Shown here: positions 8,199 to 17,086 of the stretch, in pieces | Layout of the letters: each line of letters starts with the position of its first letter | Numbering within the stretch: the stretch's first letter is position 1 | Source of the DNA: a virus | Direction: 5' to 3' (one strand) | IMG/VR virus record: IMGVR_UViG_3300042896_001068 | Coordinates: 1 to 32,352 of that record | DNA length: 32,352 nucleotides | Position numbers and translations under genes: made by a program | The notes under the pieces: model-generated | What the model was told of the DNA's origin: nothing | The model's database searches: none | What the model saw: the letters and a program-made list of their open reading frames with translations, nothing else

Positions 8199-8451
8199 TA
8201 ACAAAGCTGACGTTATTCTTGAACCAATTTTTATATTGATGTATTACGGCGGGTTTACTTATAAAGAGGCATACAATATGCCTGTTTCTTATAAGCGATG
8301 GTTCATCGATAGAATAAGCAGAGAATTGTCAAGAACTAGTGACGATGGTCATGCGCAATCCAGGGCCCTACATGATAACTCGCCTGATGTTAGGGCTTTA
8401 TCTGGACATGCTCGAGCAGAAACTCCTTCTCGTTTGCGTAGATTTACATAA
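8170..8451 (+). CDS. Small tail assembly chaperone-like protein overlapping the gp26-like gene
   Basis: About 93 residues. The conserved-looking core, EPIFILMYYGGFTYKEAYNMPVSYKRWF in two consecutive blocks, is the type of short helical protein found between gp26-like and tape measure genes in T4-like phages; after it the chain is charged and probably disordered. There is no ATG near the expected start. GTG at 8170 or TTG at 8167 are the only starts between an in-frame TGA (8155-8157) and the conserved core. The nearest Shine-Dalgarno (AGGAGG, 8149-8154) is too far for these but ideally placed for an ATG at 8160 in the upstream gene's frame. Translation could therefore use a poor start, coupling, or a +1 frameshift from the upstream gene. 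The ORF is real by motif content; start and function are uncertain. Confidence 0.65.
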   Translation: MLTFFGLHPDNKADVILEPIFILMYYGGFTYKEAYNMPVSYKRWFIDRISRELSRTSDDGHAQSRALHDNSPDVRALSGHARAETPSRLRRFT

Positions 8452-8510
8452 TTTATCATCGAGTCTTTTAAATATTGGCATTTGTTTATTTCGTGGGTGT
8501 AGATATATGC

Positions 8511-8816
8511 ATGGCGCATCATAACGAAAAATCTTCCATTTCTTTAGGCCAAATGTCAGGTAATGAGACAATTAAACGTGCGTTGTTTGAAGCAATTGCA
8601 TCATGGCTTGTTGATTCAAAAACGACAGAAGTTAATTTGATCGGAACGCCAGACCAAATTGGTGTTGTTCGCAAAGCGATGATAGAATCAAAAAAGTTTC
8701 AAGATGAGCTTTCAAATCCCAATTCGACTATTGATTTAATCTCAGAGAGATTAAATTCTAAGTTAATGGCTGCTCATTCATTTGAAAGTACTTTCGGAAC
8801 GCAATGGTTGCTTTGA
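8511..8816 (+). CDS. Hypothetical protein upstream of tape measure
   Basis: About 101 residues from the ATG at 8511; the open frame extends back to a TTG at 8475, but the ATG gives a more natural start (MAHHNEKSS). There are no recognisable motifs. The middle reads like a compact alpha/beta unit (TIKRALFEAIASWLVDSK, then TEVNLIGTPDQIGVVRKAMIESKKF), and the rest is helical and polar. It lies 59 bases after the chaperone-like ORF and 19 bases before the tape measure gene, so a role in tail tape/chaperone assembly is plausible by position only. No strong ribosome site is visible; GGGTG lies about 12 bases before the ATG. Confidence 0.6.
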   Translation: MAHHNEKSSISLGQMSGNETIKRALFEAIASWLVDSKTTEVNLIGTPDQIGVVRKAMIESKKFQDELSNPNSTIDLISERLNSKLMAAHSFESTFGTQWLL

Positions 8817-8835
8817 AACTTTTCTGGTGATATAA

Positions 8836-11800
8836 ATGGCAAAGCGAGGAGGAAAAACTGGAGGCGGAACGCCTCCGCCAAATACAGTTCCTGATGATGT
8901 CATCTCGAAGCTTGCTGAAAAGCAAAAAGAGGCTATGGAAGCCCTTCGAAAAGAGATGCAGGATTTTAGCGAACAATCTAGCAAATCTTTTGAGATTGCC
9001 GCAGCTGCTGCTGCGCTTTTTGGAGATAAATTAGGTTCTGCAGCAGAGAAGTCAGAAACTTCTTCTCAATCTTTGGACGGTCTTACAAACTCTTTAAAGA
9101 AGATGGGAAAAGCGCAAGATGATGCAGCTAAATCAGCTGGATTTAAGAAAAAAGGAGGAGGTCAAGACGGCCAAAGCAATATTTTTGCGCAGATTGATCA
9201 GTCTTCTAAAAAAGCGAAAGTTAGCGTGACTGCTTTTGGTGTCGCAGTACAAGGTCTCGGAAAAATATTCAAGGCTCTAACTTCTTTTATAGGAGGCGCA
9301 TTTGACGTTATCAAAGGTATTTTTTCTTTTGTAGCTGATGTTGCGATGGGCATCTTCGATTTTTTCAAGGGGATTTATGAAGGTCTCTTTGAGATGGCTC
9401 AAGAACAAAGAAAGTACGCGACAGAAAACCGGCGCGCCGCCGAAGAAATTCGTGAAAATTTCGGGGATATTTCAAAAGGTACTGGAAAAGCTGTCTTAGA
9501 TTTTGGAAAGTCATTAGCTTCTGCTTCTATCGCCGGTCTCGGCGCGATGCAAGTATTCGAAAATGCAGCTGAAGCAATAAGGTTTGCGAATGAAGTTGCT
9601 TCAGCTGCTCCTGCAGCCTTCGATAAACTTCAGGACCAGTTTAAGGGTCAAAGAGGCGCCAACGTTGTCGGGTTTGCAAAGGGATTAGGGATTTCCACCG
9701 AGCAATTAGGCAAGTTGATGGGCGTCGCAATTTCTACCGGCAGGACCATGGAGGGTCTTGGCACTGAGATGACTAAATACTCGAAGGGTCTTTCATCTCG
9801 TTTTGGTGTTGATTCAAAACTCATATCTAAGTCGATGACGAAGGCGATGTTAGATGTGAAGCACTTTGCCAATGCAACAGTCAAAGAAATTGGTCAAGCT
9901 GCGGTATATGCTCATAAGCTCGGCGTTGAACTGTCGGATATCACAGGCATTTTGGATGCATTTGACACGTTCGATCAGGCAGCAGAGAATGTATCAAAAC
10001 TATCTCAAGCTTTCGGCGTTAACATCGACACTATGGAGTTAGTCAGCGCAAAAACCCCTGCAGACGCGCTCGCCAAAGTCAAGGCGGCTCTTGATGCTGC
10101 AGGTAAATCAGCTGATCAAATGAATCGTCAAGAGTTAAAATTGTTGGCATCGACCGTAGGAATGGACGAAGCTACTGTACGACAGACATTGTCTAATAAA
10201 AATCAAGGTACTTCTCTTGAAAACATCAAAGAAGCTGGAAACAGTGTAGAGAAGCAAATGATGTCTACTGGACAAGCCTTGAAAGAAGTCTCACAAGACA
10301 TAAAACAAGTTGTTCGTGAACTTCAAACACAATCTAAGGGATTCTTTGAAACGTTCCTTGACGGATTTTATGAAGGTGTTGCAACTTCTTCAGACATGCG
10401 AAAAGTTCTTGGAAATCTTCAACAAGCGATTGATGCTGTCTTTGCAGCAGGTAGACGACTCGGCGCGATATTTGTAGAAACATTTCCAGGCGTCAAAAAG
10501 ATGCTCGATGCATTGGCAAGCTTCTTTAATCCATCTGCAGTAGGAGGAATGTTCAATGGATTTACTGATGTATTCGGTAAATTTTTCAAAAAGTTACAAT
10601 CCGGAACAGGCGATGTAAGAGATTTATTTAGTAACCTTTGGAAAGAAATTACACAATATTTTACGAAACAAGGTCCTGCCGGTTCAGAATTTCTACAAGG
10701 AATAACTGAATTTTGGAATGCAGTAAAACAAATAGCTGCGACCGCAATAACCGCCATAGGAGACCTGCTCGCCGATGCCTTCACGGCGATAGCTGACGCA
10801 ATTGAAAACGGCGTTGATACTTCAGGTGCAAAATCCGCTGCAGGAAAATTACTTGCCGGCGCGAAAAAAGAATTTTCTCCTATTGGCGATGCATTCATGA
10901 ATGCATTTGTGAAAATTAAAGAACCAATGATGCGGATCATCGATCAGATAATGACGTACCTTGGTGACAAGTTAAAATCGTTTTTTTCAGAATATAAATG
11001 GGAAATTTTGGCCGTCACTGTAGGCCCACAACTCGTATCGCTGATCGGTTCAGCAATCGCTACATCGTTAGCAACACAGGCTACAGCATCGGCGATTAGT
11101 GGAGCCCTTGCTTCATCAGCAGCGCCGGCCGCGGCAGCAGCTGCTCCTGGTTTTATTTCGGCACTTGGAACCGGGTTGATGGCTGCAGTGCCTACTTTTG
11201 CAGCATGGTTTGCTTCTATCGGCGCAGCGGCTACAGCCGCTGCCCCTGCCATCGCAGCTGCGATGGCACCCCTCCTTGCCGCGGCGGCAGCAGCCCTTGC
11301 AATCAAGGAGGCAGTGGACCAAGCAGGCCAGCTCAAAAAGGAAATGGCCGAAATGGATGCACAGGCAGCTGCTGCTCAAAAAGACATTGCTGACGCAGCG
11401 AAGTCTGGCGGCGTTCAAGCCTTACGCAACAAAACAGGTATTAACGCGCAAGGTGATATTGAATTAAACGAGGCCGAATTGGAGAGCATGTATGAATCTC
11501 AATTTGGAGAAAAAGTTTTTGTATGGACAGAAGACAAAAAACTGAAAATAAAGCAACATTTACAAAAAGTATATAAAGACAATATAAAAGTCGCGGAAAT
11601 GGTAGATCGTGAAGCTAAAAGAAATGCTGGGAAACCAGCACGACCCACCGCCGCCGCCGCCGAAGAACAAAAGAAAAAGGATTTGCAACAAGCAGATGAG
11701 ATGTTTAAAAAGACATCAGCTGAAATGGGATTAACCACAGTTGACAACGTTGAAGAAAGAATAAAGAAAATTCAAGATATTGGAGCAAAGCTGACCGGCG

Positions 11801-12840
11801 GAAAAGATGCATTTGAAAAGTCCATGGATAAGATTCGTGAAACATTAAGTTCAATGAATTTCTCTTTATGGACAAACCCTCAGGATGAAGAAAAATTTAA
11901 ATTAAGTCTTGTAGGATTAACGCAGATTACCACTTTTACAAATACAATAACAACCTCTATTGCAAACCTTGATAAAGCAGGAGAACTCATGGCCGGCATG
12001 GGAGATGCTAAATCAGGAGTTGTCGGGAAATTTATAAATGGATTCGACGCTTTTAAAGTCGGGTTTGCAGACTTACTTTTGGTGTTTGCTGGCGGTAAGC
12101 TATCTAACGGGAAAGAGGTAAATAAATTTGAAATAGCTGAGTTCGCAAAGGAAGCTATTTCAAATGCGTATACGCATGTTAATTACGTAGAAATTGCTGT
12201 AAGAAGATTCTCTGACAGGATGAACGTATTAACTAAAACCATTGGCAAACTTTCTGAGTCAAAATCAAAATTTTCCGACGCCATGAAAGATCTTTTTTCT
12301 GGAGATTTTACGACTAATCTTTCCGTTTTAGGGGAATTTATGGGTCCTTCAAATGATCAAGGCACTAGTCTTGTTGATCGATTAGGAACACCTGCAGACA
12401 TAACTGGTCTTGAAGAAAAGGCAACTGCATGGGGCGAAAGTGTTGCTAAAATTCTTCAAGTGGTTTCAGATAGTTTGTCCGCAGACATCACCGAGTCAAT
12501 TAACACATTGCTTACTAGCTTGTCTGACTTTAACACAAAAATGGGAGAAGCTCTTGCCGGAGGAATTACAGCAAATATTCCAGTGAAGGTAGAAACTGAT
12601 GCCGGCGGGAAAATGAAGGTTGCAAATCCAGCTAAGACAGTAACGACGCCCAACGGTCAGATGAAAATGGAGTTCCATTTTAAGATTGAAATGAACGCAA
12701 GAGAACTTGAAAAAGTCTTGGTTACCTCGAACGATTCCATCGTCGTTACCACGCTTAATGGGCTCGCGGACAAAGGTCCTGGTGCCAAAGTGCGAGGAAT
12801 TCAAAATCAAGGAATAGAGGTCGTCCCGCCTAGCACATGA
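8836..12840 (+). CDS. Tail tape measure protein (1334 aa)
   Basis: Long, Ala/Lys-rich, mostly helical protein located between the assembly-chaperone region and the baseplate genes, the expected place for a tape measure. It starts with a Gly/Lys-rich tail. Predicted coiled-coil stretches follow (about 20-70), then a hydrophobic block at about 135-190 (repeated FIGGAF, IFSFVADVAMGIFDFF). A long Ala-rich hydrophobic region covers about 720-830 (GFISALGTGLMAAVPTFAAW, then runs of Ala), after which come charged helices. Such proteins span the tail lumen, fix its length and are ejected with DNA, the hydrophobic blocks possibly inserting in the host membrane. Using the usual rule of about 0.15 nm per residue, the tail would be about 200 nm. 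Family assignment rests on size, composition and position rather than a catalytic motif. Confidence 0.85.
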   Translation: MAKRGGKTGGGTPPPNTVPDDVISKLAEKQKEAMEALRKEMQDFSEQSSKSFEIAAAAAALFGDKLGSAAEKSETSSQSLDGLTNSLKKMGKAQDDAAKSAGFKKKGGGQDGQSNIFAQIDQSSKKAKVSVTAFGVAVQGLGKIFKALTSFIGGAFDVIKGIFSFVADVAMGIFDFFKGIYEGLFEMAQEQRKYATENRRAAEEIRENFGDISKGTGKAVLDFGKSLASASIAGLGAMQVFENAAEAIRFANEVASAAPAAFDKLQDQFKGQRGANVVGFAKGLGISTEQLGKLMGVAISTGRTMEGLGTEMTKYSKGLSSRFGVDSKLISKSMTKAMLDVKHFANATVKEIGQAAVYAHKLGVELSDITGILDAFDTFDQAAENVSKLSQAFGVNIDTMELVSAKTPADALAKVKAALDAAGKSADQMNRQELKLLASTVGMDEATVRQTLSNKNQGTSLENIKEAGNSVEKQMMSTGQALKEVSQDIKQVVRELQTQSKGFFETFLDGFYEGVATSSDMRKVLGNLQQAIDAVFAAGRRLGAIFVETFPGVKKMLDALASFFNPSAVGGMFNGFTDVFGKFFKKLQSGTGDVRDLFSNLWKEITQYFTKQGPAGSEFLQGITEFWNAVKQIAATAITAIGDLLADAFTAIADAIENGVDTSGAKSAAGKLLAGAKKEFSPIGDAFMNAFVKIKEPMMRIIDQIMTYLGDKLKSFFSEYKWEILAVTVGPQLVSLIGSAIATSLATQATASAISGALASSAAPAAAAAAPGFISALGTGLMAAVPTFAAWFASIGAAATAAAPAIAAAMAPLLAAAAAALAIKEAVDQAGQLKKEMAEMDAQAAAAQKDIADAAKSGGVQALRNKTGINAQGDIELNEAELESMYESQFGEKVFVWTEDKKLKIKQHLQKVYKDNIKVAEMVDREAKRNAGKPARPTAAAAEEQKKKDLQQADEMFKKTSAEMGLTTVDNVEERIKKIQDIGAKLTGGKDAFEKSMDKIRETLSSMNFSLWTNPQDEEKFKLSLVGLTQITTFTNTITTSIANLDKAGELMAGMGDAKSGVVGKFINGFDAFKVGFADLLLVFAGGKLSNGKEVNKFEIAEFAKEAISNAYTHVNYVEIAVRRFSDRMNVLTKTIGKLSESKSKFSDAMKDLFSGDFTTNLSVLGEFMGPSNDQGTSLVDRLGTPADITGLEEKATAWGESVAKILQVVSDSLSADITESINTLLTSLSDFNTKMGEALAGGITANIPVKVETDAGGKMKVANPAKTVTTPNGQMKMEFHFKIEMNARELEKVLVTSNDSIVVTTLNGLADKGPGAKVRGIQNQGIEVVPPST

Positions 12841-12859
12841 TAACATCTAGAAATAAACC

Positions 12860-13138
12860 ATGAAAATAGATTCTAAGAATGAATATTTTAAAAAGCTGAG
12901 ATCAAAACCTGAATATCTTGCGGCGCTAAAAAAAGTTTCCAGTGCAGAAGAGCGTCGTCAGATTATTGCTACAGTTGAACATATTGCAGGCAATTTATTT
13001 GAAGCGTTGGCTTTTGCTGCCGGCACAATGAGAGAAGATCCACAGATTGCGCTCCAAATCTCAGAGGCGCTAAAAACGGGTGATGGCATAATTAAAGAGA
13101 GTGATGGCATGCCTATCATGTCAGGTTCGAGGGGCTAA
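12860..13138 (+). CDS. Hypothetical small tail-module protein
   Basis: 92 residues, highly helical and charged at the N-terminus (KNEYFKKLRSKPEYLAALKKV). A conserved-looking centre follows (ATVEHIAGNLFEALAFAAGTM) and then a Gly-rich tail. No family is recognised. It is packed 19 bases after the tape measure stop and 8 bases before the 1199-residue structural gene, so it is almost certainly co-transcribed with the tail genes. It could be a small baseplate component or an assembly factor. There is no convincing Shine-Dalgarno sequence before its ATG. Confidence 0.6.
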   Translation: MKIDSKNEYFKKLRSKPEYLAALKKVSSAEERRQIIATVEHIAGNLFEALAFAAGTMREDPQIALQISEALKTGDGIIKESDGMPIMSGSRG

Positions 13139-13146
13139 GAAATCGA

Positions 13147-16100
13147 ATGTCAGGAATTAAGACAGGTGCACCAGGTTTCGTCAATCCAGTTGATGGTAAG
13201 GTTTACACCGTCGACACAGGCGGGTCTGAGAGCCCTCCTACCAATCCAATTCTAGACAATCCAGATCATGGCGATATGACGGTTGATAAAACCGTCAAAG
13301 ACATTAGTAAGGACACTCGAATAACTCTAGGTAAATACCTCAGTGAGACGACGAAGGGTAAGGTTGGCGCTTCAAAAGGTGTTCCTAACAAGTATTCAGT
13401 TGATGCCCCCACGCCGTCGACACAACAAGGAACAATATCAGACGAAAAGGGTTTCCCTCTTCCTCTAGCGCCTTCACAAAATTCTGAAAAATTTGTTGAT
13501 AATTTACCAAGTTCTTTTTCAAAGAATTATCCTGCGATCAAAGAAAGCTTCAAAAAAGGCAAGGCGGAAGGTGCGATACCTGATGGCAACGCGCTTCTAA
13601 CTGATGTCGGTGATCAGACATCACCAATTCATCCGTACGTTGACAATTCAATCGCATCGAATGAGTTTAATCCGCCGGCCCCGTTCTTAGCTCCAGAGAT
13701 TGATGTCACAAATCCGCAGCCTGCGACATTTGAAGCCAAAATCAATGATTCAAACGTTTTAGGAAACTATTCAGAAGCTGAAAAAAATCCTGTGACGTTG
13801 AACGACATGCGCCACAAAGCTTCTTCTGTAACTTCAAAAAATAAATTTCCAGTTGATGGATCAGACGAAAGTTTGATTCCGTTGACTGATCCAGTGACTG
13901 GGTTTCCAACAATAATCAGCCCTGTGGAAACAAACGAGAATTTCTTTGCAAAAAGAGAAGACGTCAAGCCGCTATCAAGCGATCCAACTATCACAGGATT
14001 TAATAAAGGAAAAGGCTCTGCACCGTACGACGGTAATAATCTTTTAAAGAACGTTACAGGAAATTTAGATGTAGCTAGTCCGGGAGCAAAGACGGCAGCG
14101 TATTCTAGCGGACAAATTGCCGATGACGGAAGCTCTGCTTTAGATTCCCGCGGGACAATTCAAGGTGGGACAGGAATCGATTCCGACAATCCTTTGAACG
14201 CATACGTCGGAACTAGAGGTGATGCGCTGTCTAACATGGCTTTAAAAGGTAGATGGGCTCCTGGGATGATCAAAGGTATAGGCGCAACATTTAATAAAAA
14301 TCTTAAGCTTGCAGATGGCACGGAAGTGCCTCAATTAAAGATGGCTGCAGTGGGCATTGGATTGATGCAAAGAGCCTCCGCGGAAATTCCTGCGTGGACC
14401 TCAAGTGCCACCTCACCGTTTAATCCGTTGGGAAATGCAGCTGAACTTGGAGCAGTGTTACCTTCAGTTGCCCAATTAGGAATCTTAAAAGTTAATAATG
14501 TATTATTAGAAGCAAAAAACGTTCTTTCATCTTTAGACGATGATGCAGAATTTGACACTGGAGCTTTAACATCTATCGCGCCGTTTGATGGTCAGTCGTG
14601 GGGAACGTTAACAAGCCCTTCTGAGCCGTTCGACGATCCAAGTAGCATAGGTCTTAGCGTCACGATGTCTCTTTTAGTCCTTGCAATCAGCGAGCTTCTT
14701 GGGGCATTTACCGACGTTAAATATGAAAAAGTAATTACTAAAACGTCGTCTGGAGAACGAGTTCTTGGTTCTTATAAGTTTGTTGAAGATCCAAAACGAA
14801 TTGGCAACACGTCTTTAGACATCGGATTGGCAGGGTTTAGGAAAACAAACAATACGTTTGCTACTGCCGTGGGCGTAGGCGCCCGCAATTTCTTTTTAGG
14901 AAGAGAAGGAACGGAATCCGACGCCGAGACCCGCATCATCGATGTAACAATAGGAACTGGTGTTGATTCACTTGTTGGCGAGGGGTCTGCAGTAGGAGCA
15001 AACTTAGTCATTGCAAGGACGATTATTCGTTCAGGGCTAATAATGGCTCAATACTTTCAAGACATCTACAAACGTGGAACATTAAACGCCGTGGCAGGTG
15101 CGAAGACAGCTCTCGGAATTTTAAAGGTTTTTAGATCTTCTAAGCTCGTGTCCGCAATTAACGTTTTTGCAGGCTTAGGAGATGTCATATTAGACCGCAG
15201 AAATCTGCGCGGCCAAAAGACAATTGATCCAAGCGGAAACCCTATAGATGTCTCTGGCTTCGATGCCGCCGACGCAAGAGCAATTGCTCATTCAACTGTC
15301 AGAAAAAGCAGGCTAACTAACATAGCAACTTATGATCCAACCCTCGCATGGAGTTCGCAACGAGCTCCTTCGATGTACTTGGTACCGAAAAGTATCAAAG
15401 GACTCCAACTTTTGGACAACGATCAAGAAAATGGGTTGGGATCGTTTAAAGGAGTTTTAGGGTTATCAAGAAATAAAGCGAGAGTCAGACTCTATGACCC
15501 ACCAGCCGATAAGGGAAGAATCTCTAATGAAGATAGAATTAACATGGAGAAAATTCTTGATGCAGAGTATGTTCCTTTTTATTTTCATGACGTTCGTACA
15601 AACGAAATTGTTTCTTTCCACGCATTTTTGTCTTCGCTGACTGATGATTATTCTGCATCATATGAAACCGTGGAAGGCTTCGGCAGAGTTGAGCCCGTGA
15701 AGATTTATAAGGGAACAACTCGTAAGATAGGAATGAGTTTTGTTGTAGCAGCCACGAGCGAAGATGACTTTCAACACATGTGGTTCAAAATCAATAAGTT
15801 AACGACACTTGTGTATCCACAATATACTGCCGGCCGCGATCTAGTCGGAGACAATTATCAATTTAAAGCGCCATTTAGTCAAATGATTGGATCTTCTCCA
15901 TTAATTCGTATAAGGTTAGGAGATGTGCTGCGTTCAAATTATTCAAGATTTGCTCTTGCTCGTCTCTTTGGTGCAACTGACGGTGATGCAACTCTTCCAA
16001 ACACACAAACATCAGAAGCCGTGAACGCTGGCGATGCAATAAAGCTAGATTTTTTGAATAAAGATCAAACGACTCTTCGAGATGCTGAGATTAAAAAAAT

Positions 16101-16746
16101 TAACGAAACAAACGCTGCGACTGTGACCGAGTTTAAGACTAAAACAGATCAAAAATATATCGGAAAAGCATTAAATACAACTAAGCTTTTAGAAGCGCTG
16201 AAACAAGATGAATTTACTAAAAACTATCTTGATCCAGCCGCGATTGTGAAAAAGGCTACTATCGTTGGAATATTCACCGATGATTCATATAAAGTTTCAT
16301 ATGATTATGAAATACCATCTGTAGGGGAGATAGCACAAGGTTCACCCCCACAGGCTCCTAACGCCTACACGGCTGAACGTATTTTTAATATATCTGATTT
16401 AGAGCTTAGCGATCTTCTTGATCCTAACACGGTTACGATATCTCCCACCACTCAAGCAACTTATGGCGAGTTAACTAATTTCATGGATCCGAGAGGTAAC
16501 GCAATCGTAAAATCGTTCGAATCTGCAGGAGGAAAAGGACTTGCAGGAATGATAGAATCTATGAATTTTGATTGGTACAATCAAACAACATGGGGAATAG
16601 ATCCTGATCAAACTGCTCCAAAGATGTGTAAAGTGACAATATCATTCTCACCAATCCATGACATCTCCCCTGGAATCGACCACCAAGGATATAACAGGGC
16701 TCCAATTTACCCTGTTGGATCTGGAATGGCCTCATTCAAAAAATAA
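13147..16746 (+). CDS. Large baseplate/virion structural protein (1199 aa)
   Basis: The first ~350 residues are Pro/Asp/Ser/Gly-rich and low in predicted structure (many short DNP, SPxAP and DGN segments), like an extended linker or adaptor region. A hydrophobic stretch occurs near 505-525. The recognisable part is at about 800-930: VPFYFHDVRTNEIVSFHAFL, then SASYETVEGFGRVEPVKIYKG and RKIGMSFVVAATSEDDFQHMW. This pattern recurs in large structural proteins of T4-like and jumbo myophages, usually annotated as baseplate or virion structural. The C-terminus has NFDWYNQTTWGIDP and a strand-rich end. It lies between the tape measure and a LysM-like baseplate gene, which supports baseplate location. 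The exact T4 counterpart cannot be assigned from sequence reading. Confidence 0.72.
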   Translation: MSGIKTGAPGFVNPVDGKVYTVDTGGSESPPTNPILDNPDHGDMTVDKTVKDISKDTRITLGKYLSETTKGKVGASKGVPNKYSVDAPTPSTQQGTISDEKGFPLPLAPSQNSEKFVDNLPSSFSKNYPAIKESFKKGKAEGAIPDGNALLTDVGDQTSPIHPYVDNSIASNEFNPPAPFLAPEIDVTNPQPATFEAKINDSNVLGNYSEAEKNPVTLNDMRHKASSVTSKNKFPVDGSDESLIPLTDPVTGFPTIISPVETNENFFAKREDVKPLSSDPTITGFNKGKGSAPYDGNNLLKNVTGNLDVASPGAKTAAYSSGQIADDGSSALDSRGTIQGGTGIDSDNPLNAYVGTRGDALSNMALKGRWAPGMIKGIGATFNKNLKLADGTEVPQLKMAAVGIGLMQRASAEIPAWTSSATSPFNPLGNAAELGAVLPSVAQLGILKVNNVLLEAKNVLSSLDDDAEFDTGALTSIAPFDGQSWGTLTSPSEPFDDPSSIGLSVTMSLLVLAISELLGAFTDVKYEKVITKTSSGERVLGSYKFVEDPKRIGNTSLDIGLAGFRKTNNTFATAVGVGARNFFLGREGTESDAETRIIDVTIGTGVDSLVGEGSAVGANLVIARTIIRSGLIMAQYFQDIYKRGTLNAVAGAKTALGILKVFRSSKLVSAINVFAGLGDVILDRRNLRGQKTIDPSGNPIDVSGFDAADARAIAHSTVRKSRLTNIATYDPTLAWSSQRAPSMYLVPKSIKGLQLLDNDQENGLGSFKGVLGLSRNKARVRLYDPPADKGRISNEDRINMEKILDAEYVPFYFHDVRTNEIVSFHAFLSSLTDDYSASYETVEGFGRVEPVKIYKGTTRKIGMSFVVAATSEDDFQHMWFKINKLTTLVYPQYTAGRDLVGDNYQFKAPFSQMIGSSPLIRIRLGDVLRSNYSRFALARLFGATDGDATLPNTQTSEAVNAGDAIKLDFLNKDQTTLRDAEIKKINETNAATVTEFKTKTDQKYIGKALNTTKLLEALKQDEFTKNYLDPAAIVKKATIVGIFTDDSYKVSYDYEIPSVGEIAQGSPPQAPNAYTAERIFNISDLELSDLLDPNTVTISPTTQATYGELTNFMDPRGNAIVKSFESAGGKGLAGMIESMNFDWYNQTTWGIDPDQTAPKMCKVTISFSPIHDISPGIDHQGYNRAPIYPVGSGMASFKK

Positions 16747-16779
16747 CCTAGAGGTAGACAAATAAGGACATCATGATTT

Positions 16780-17079
16780 ATGGCCACATTTAGTCGTTAT
16801 CGTAGCTCGCCGAAGTTAGGATTCGGTTTTCAGTATGGAACTTCTCGTTCTGCTGCAGCCGTGCGCATTGCTGTGAACAATGGGCTAATTCCGATCATCG
16901 AAGTCATCACGTTGTCAGAAAGTCAACGTTTGGATCATTTGGCTGCATTATACTATAAAGATTCTCGATTTTGGTGGGTCCTGGCAGCTGCGAGCGATAT
17001 AGGATGGGGATTGCAGGTACCCCCTGGAACCATAATTAACATACCAGACATCAACGCGGTAGCAGCCATCGTAGGATGA
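16780..17079 (+). CDS. Baseplate protein with LysM-like fold (gp53 / tail protein X-like)
   Basis: 99 residues. The C-terminal half has the LysM/tail-X pattern: EVITLSESQRLDHLAALYYKDSR, then FWWVLAAASDIGW and VPPGTIINIP. These correspond to the first strand, the two helices with W(W)xLA, and the closing strand with PGTxxxIP. In phages such proteins sit at the baseplate wedge (T4 gp53 carries a LysM domain) or hub (P2 gpX). Peptidoglycan binding is possible but not required by the structural role. The start is the ATG at 16780; an earlier ATG at 16773 is in another frame and closes quickly. AAGGA lies about 11 bases upstream. The gene is 7 bases from the next one. Confidence 0.75.
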   Translation: MATFSRYRSSPKLGFGFQYGTSRSAAAVRIAVNNGLIPIIEVITLSESQRLDHLAALYYKDSRFWWVLAAASDIGWGLQVPPGTIINIPDINAVAAIVG

Positions 17080-17086
17080 TTAATTC

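Noticed and set aside
1769-8838. TATAAATG at the starts of sheath 2 and the tape measure gene as T4-type late promoters
   Set aside because: The TATAAAT overlaps the start codon itself, so transcription from it would begin inside the coding region; AT-rich leaders explain it.
10419-10940. 173-codon minus-strand ORF opposite the tape measure
   Set aside because: Antisense shadow with no ribosome site and no family resemblance.
10944-11418. Ala-rich and Cys/Arg-rich minus-strand ORFs opposite the tape measure, one resembling a zinc-rich protein
   Set aside because: They mirror the GC-rich alanine-codon run of the tape measure; the cysteines arise from GCA/GCT repeats read antisense.
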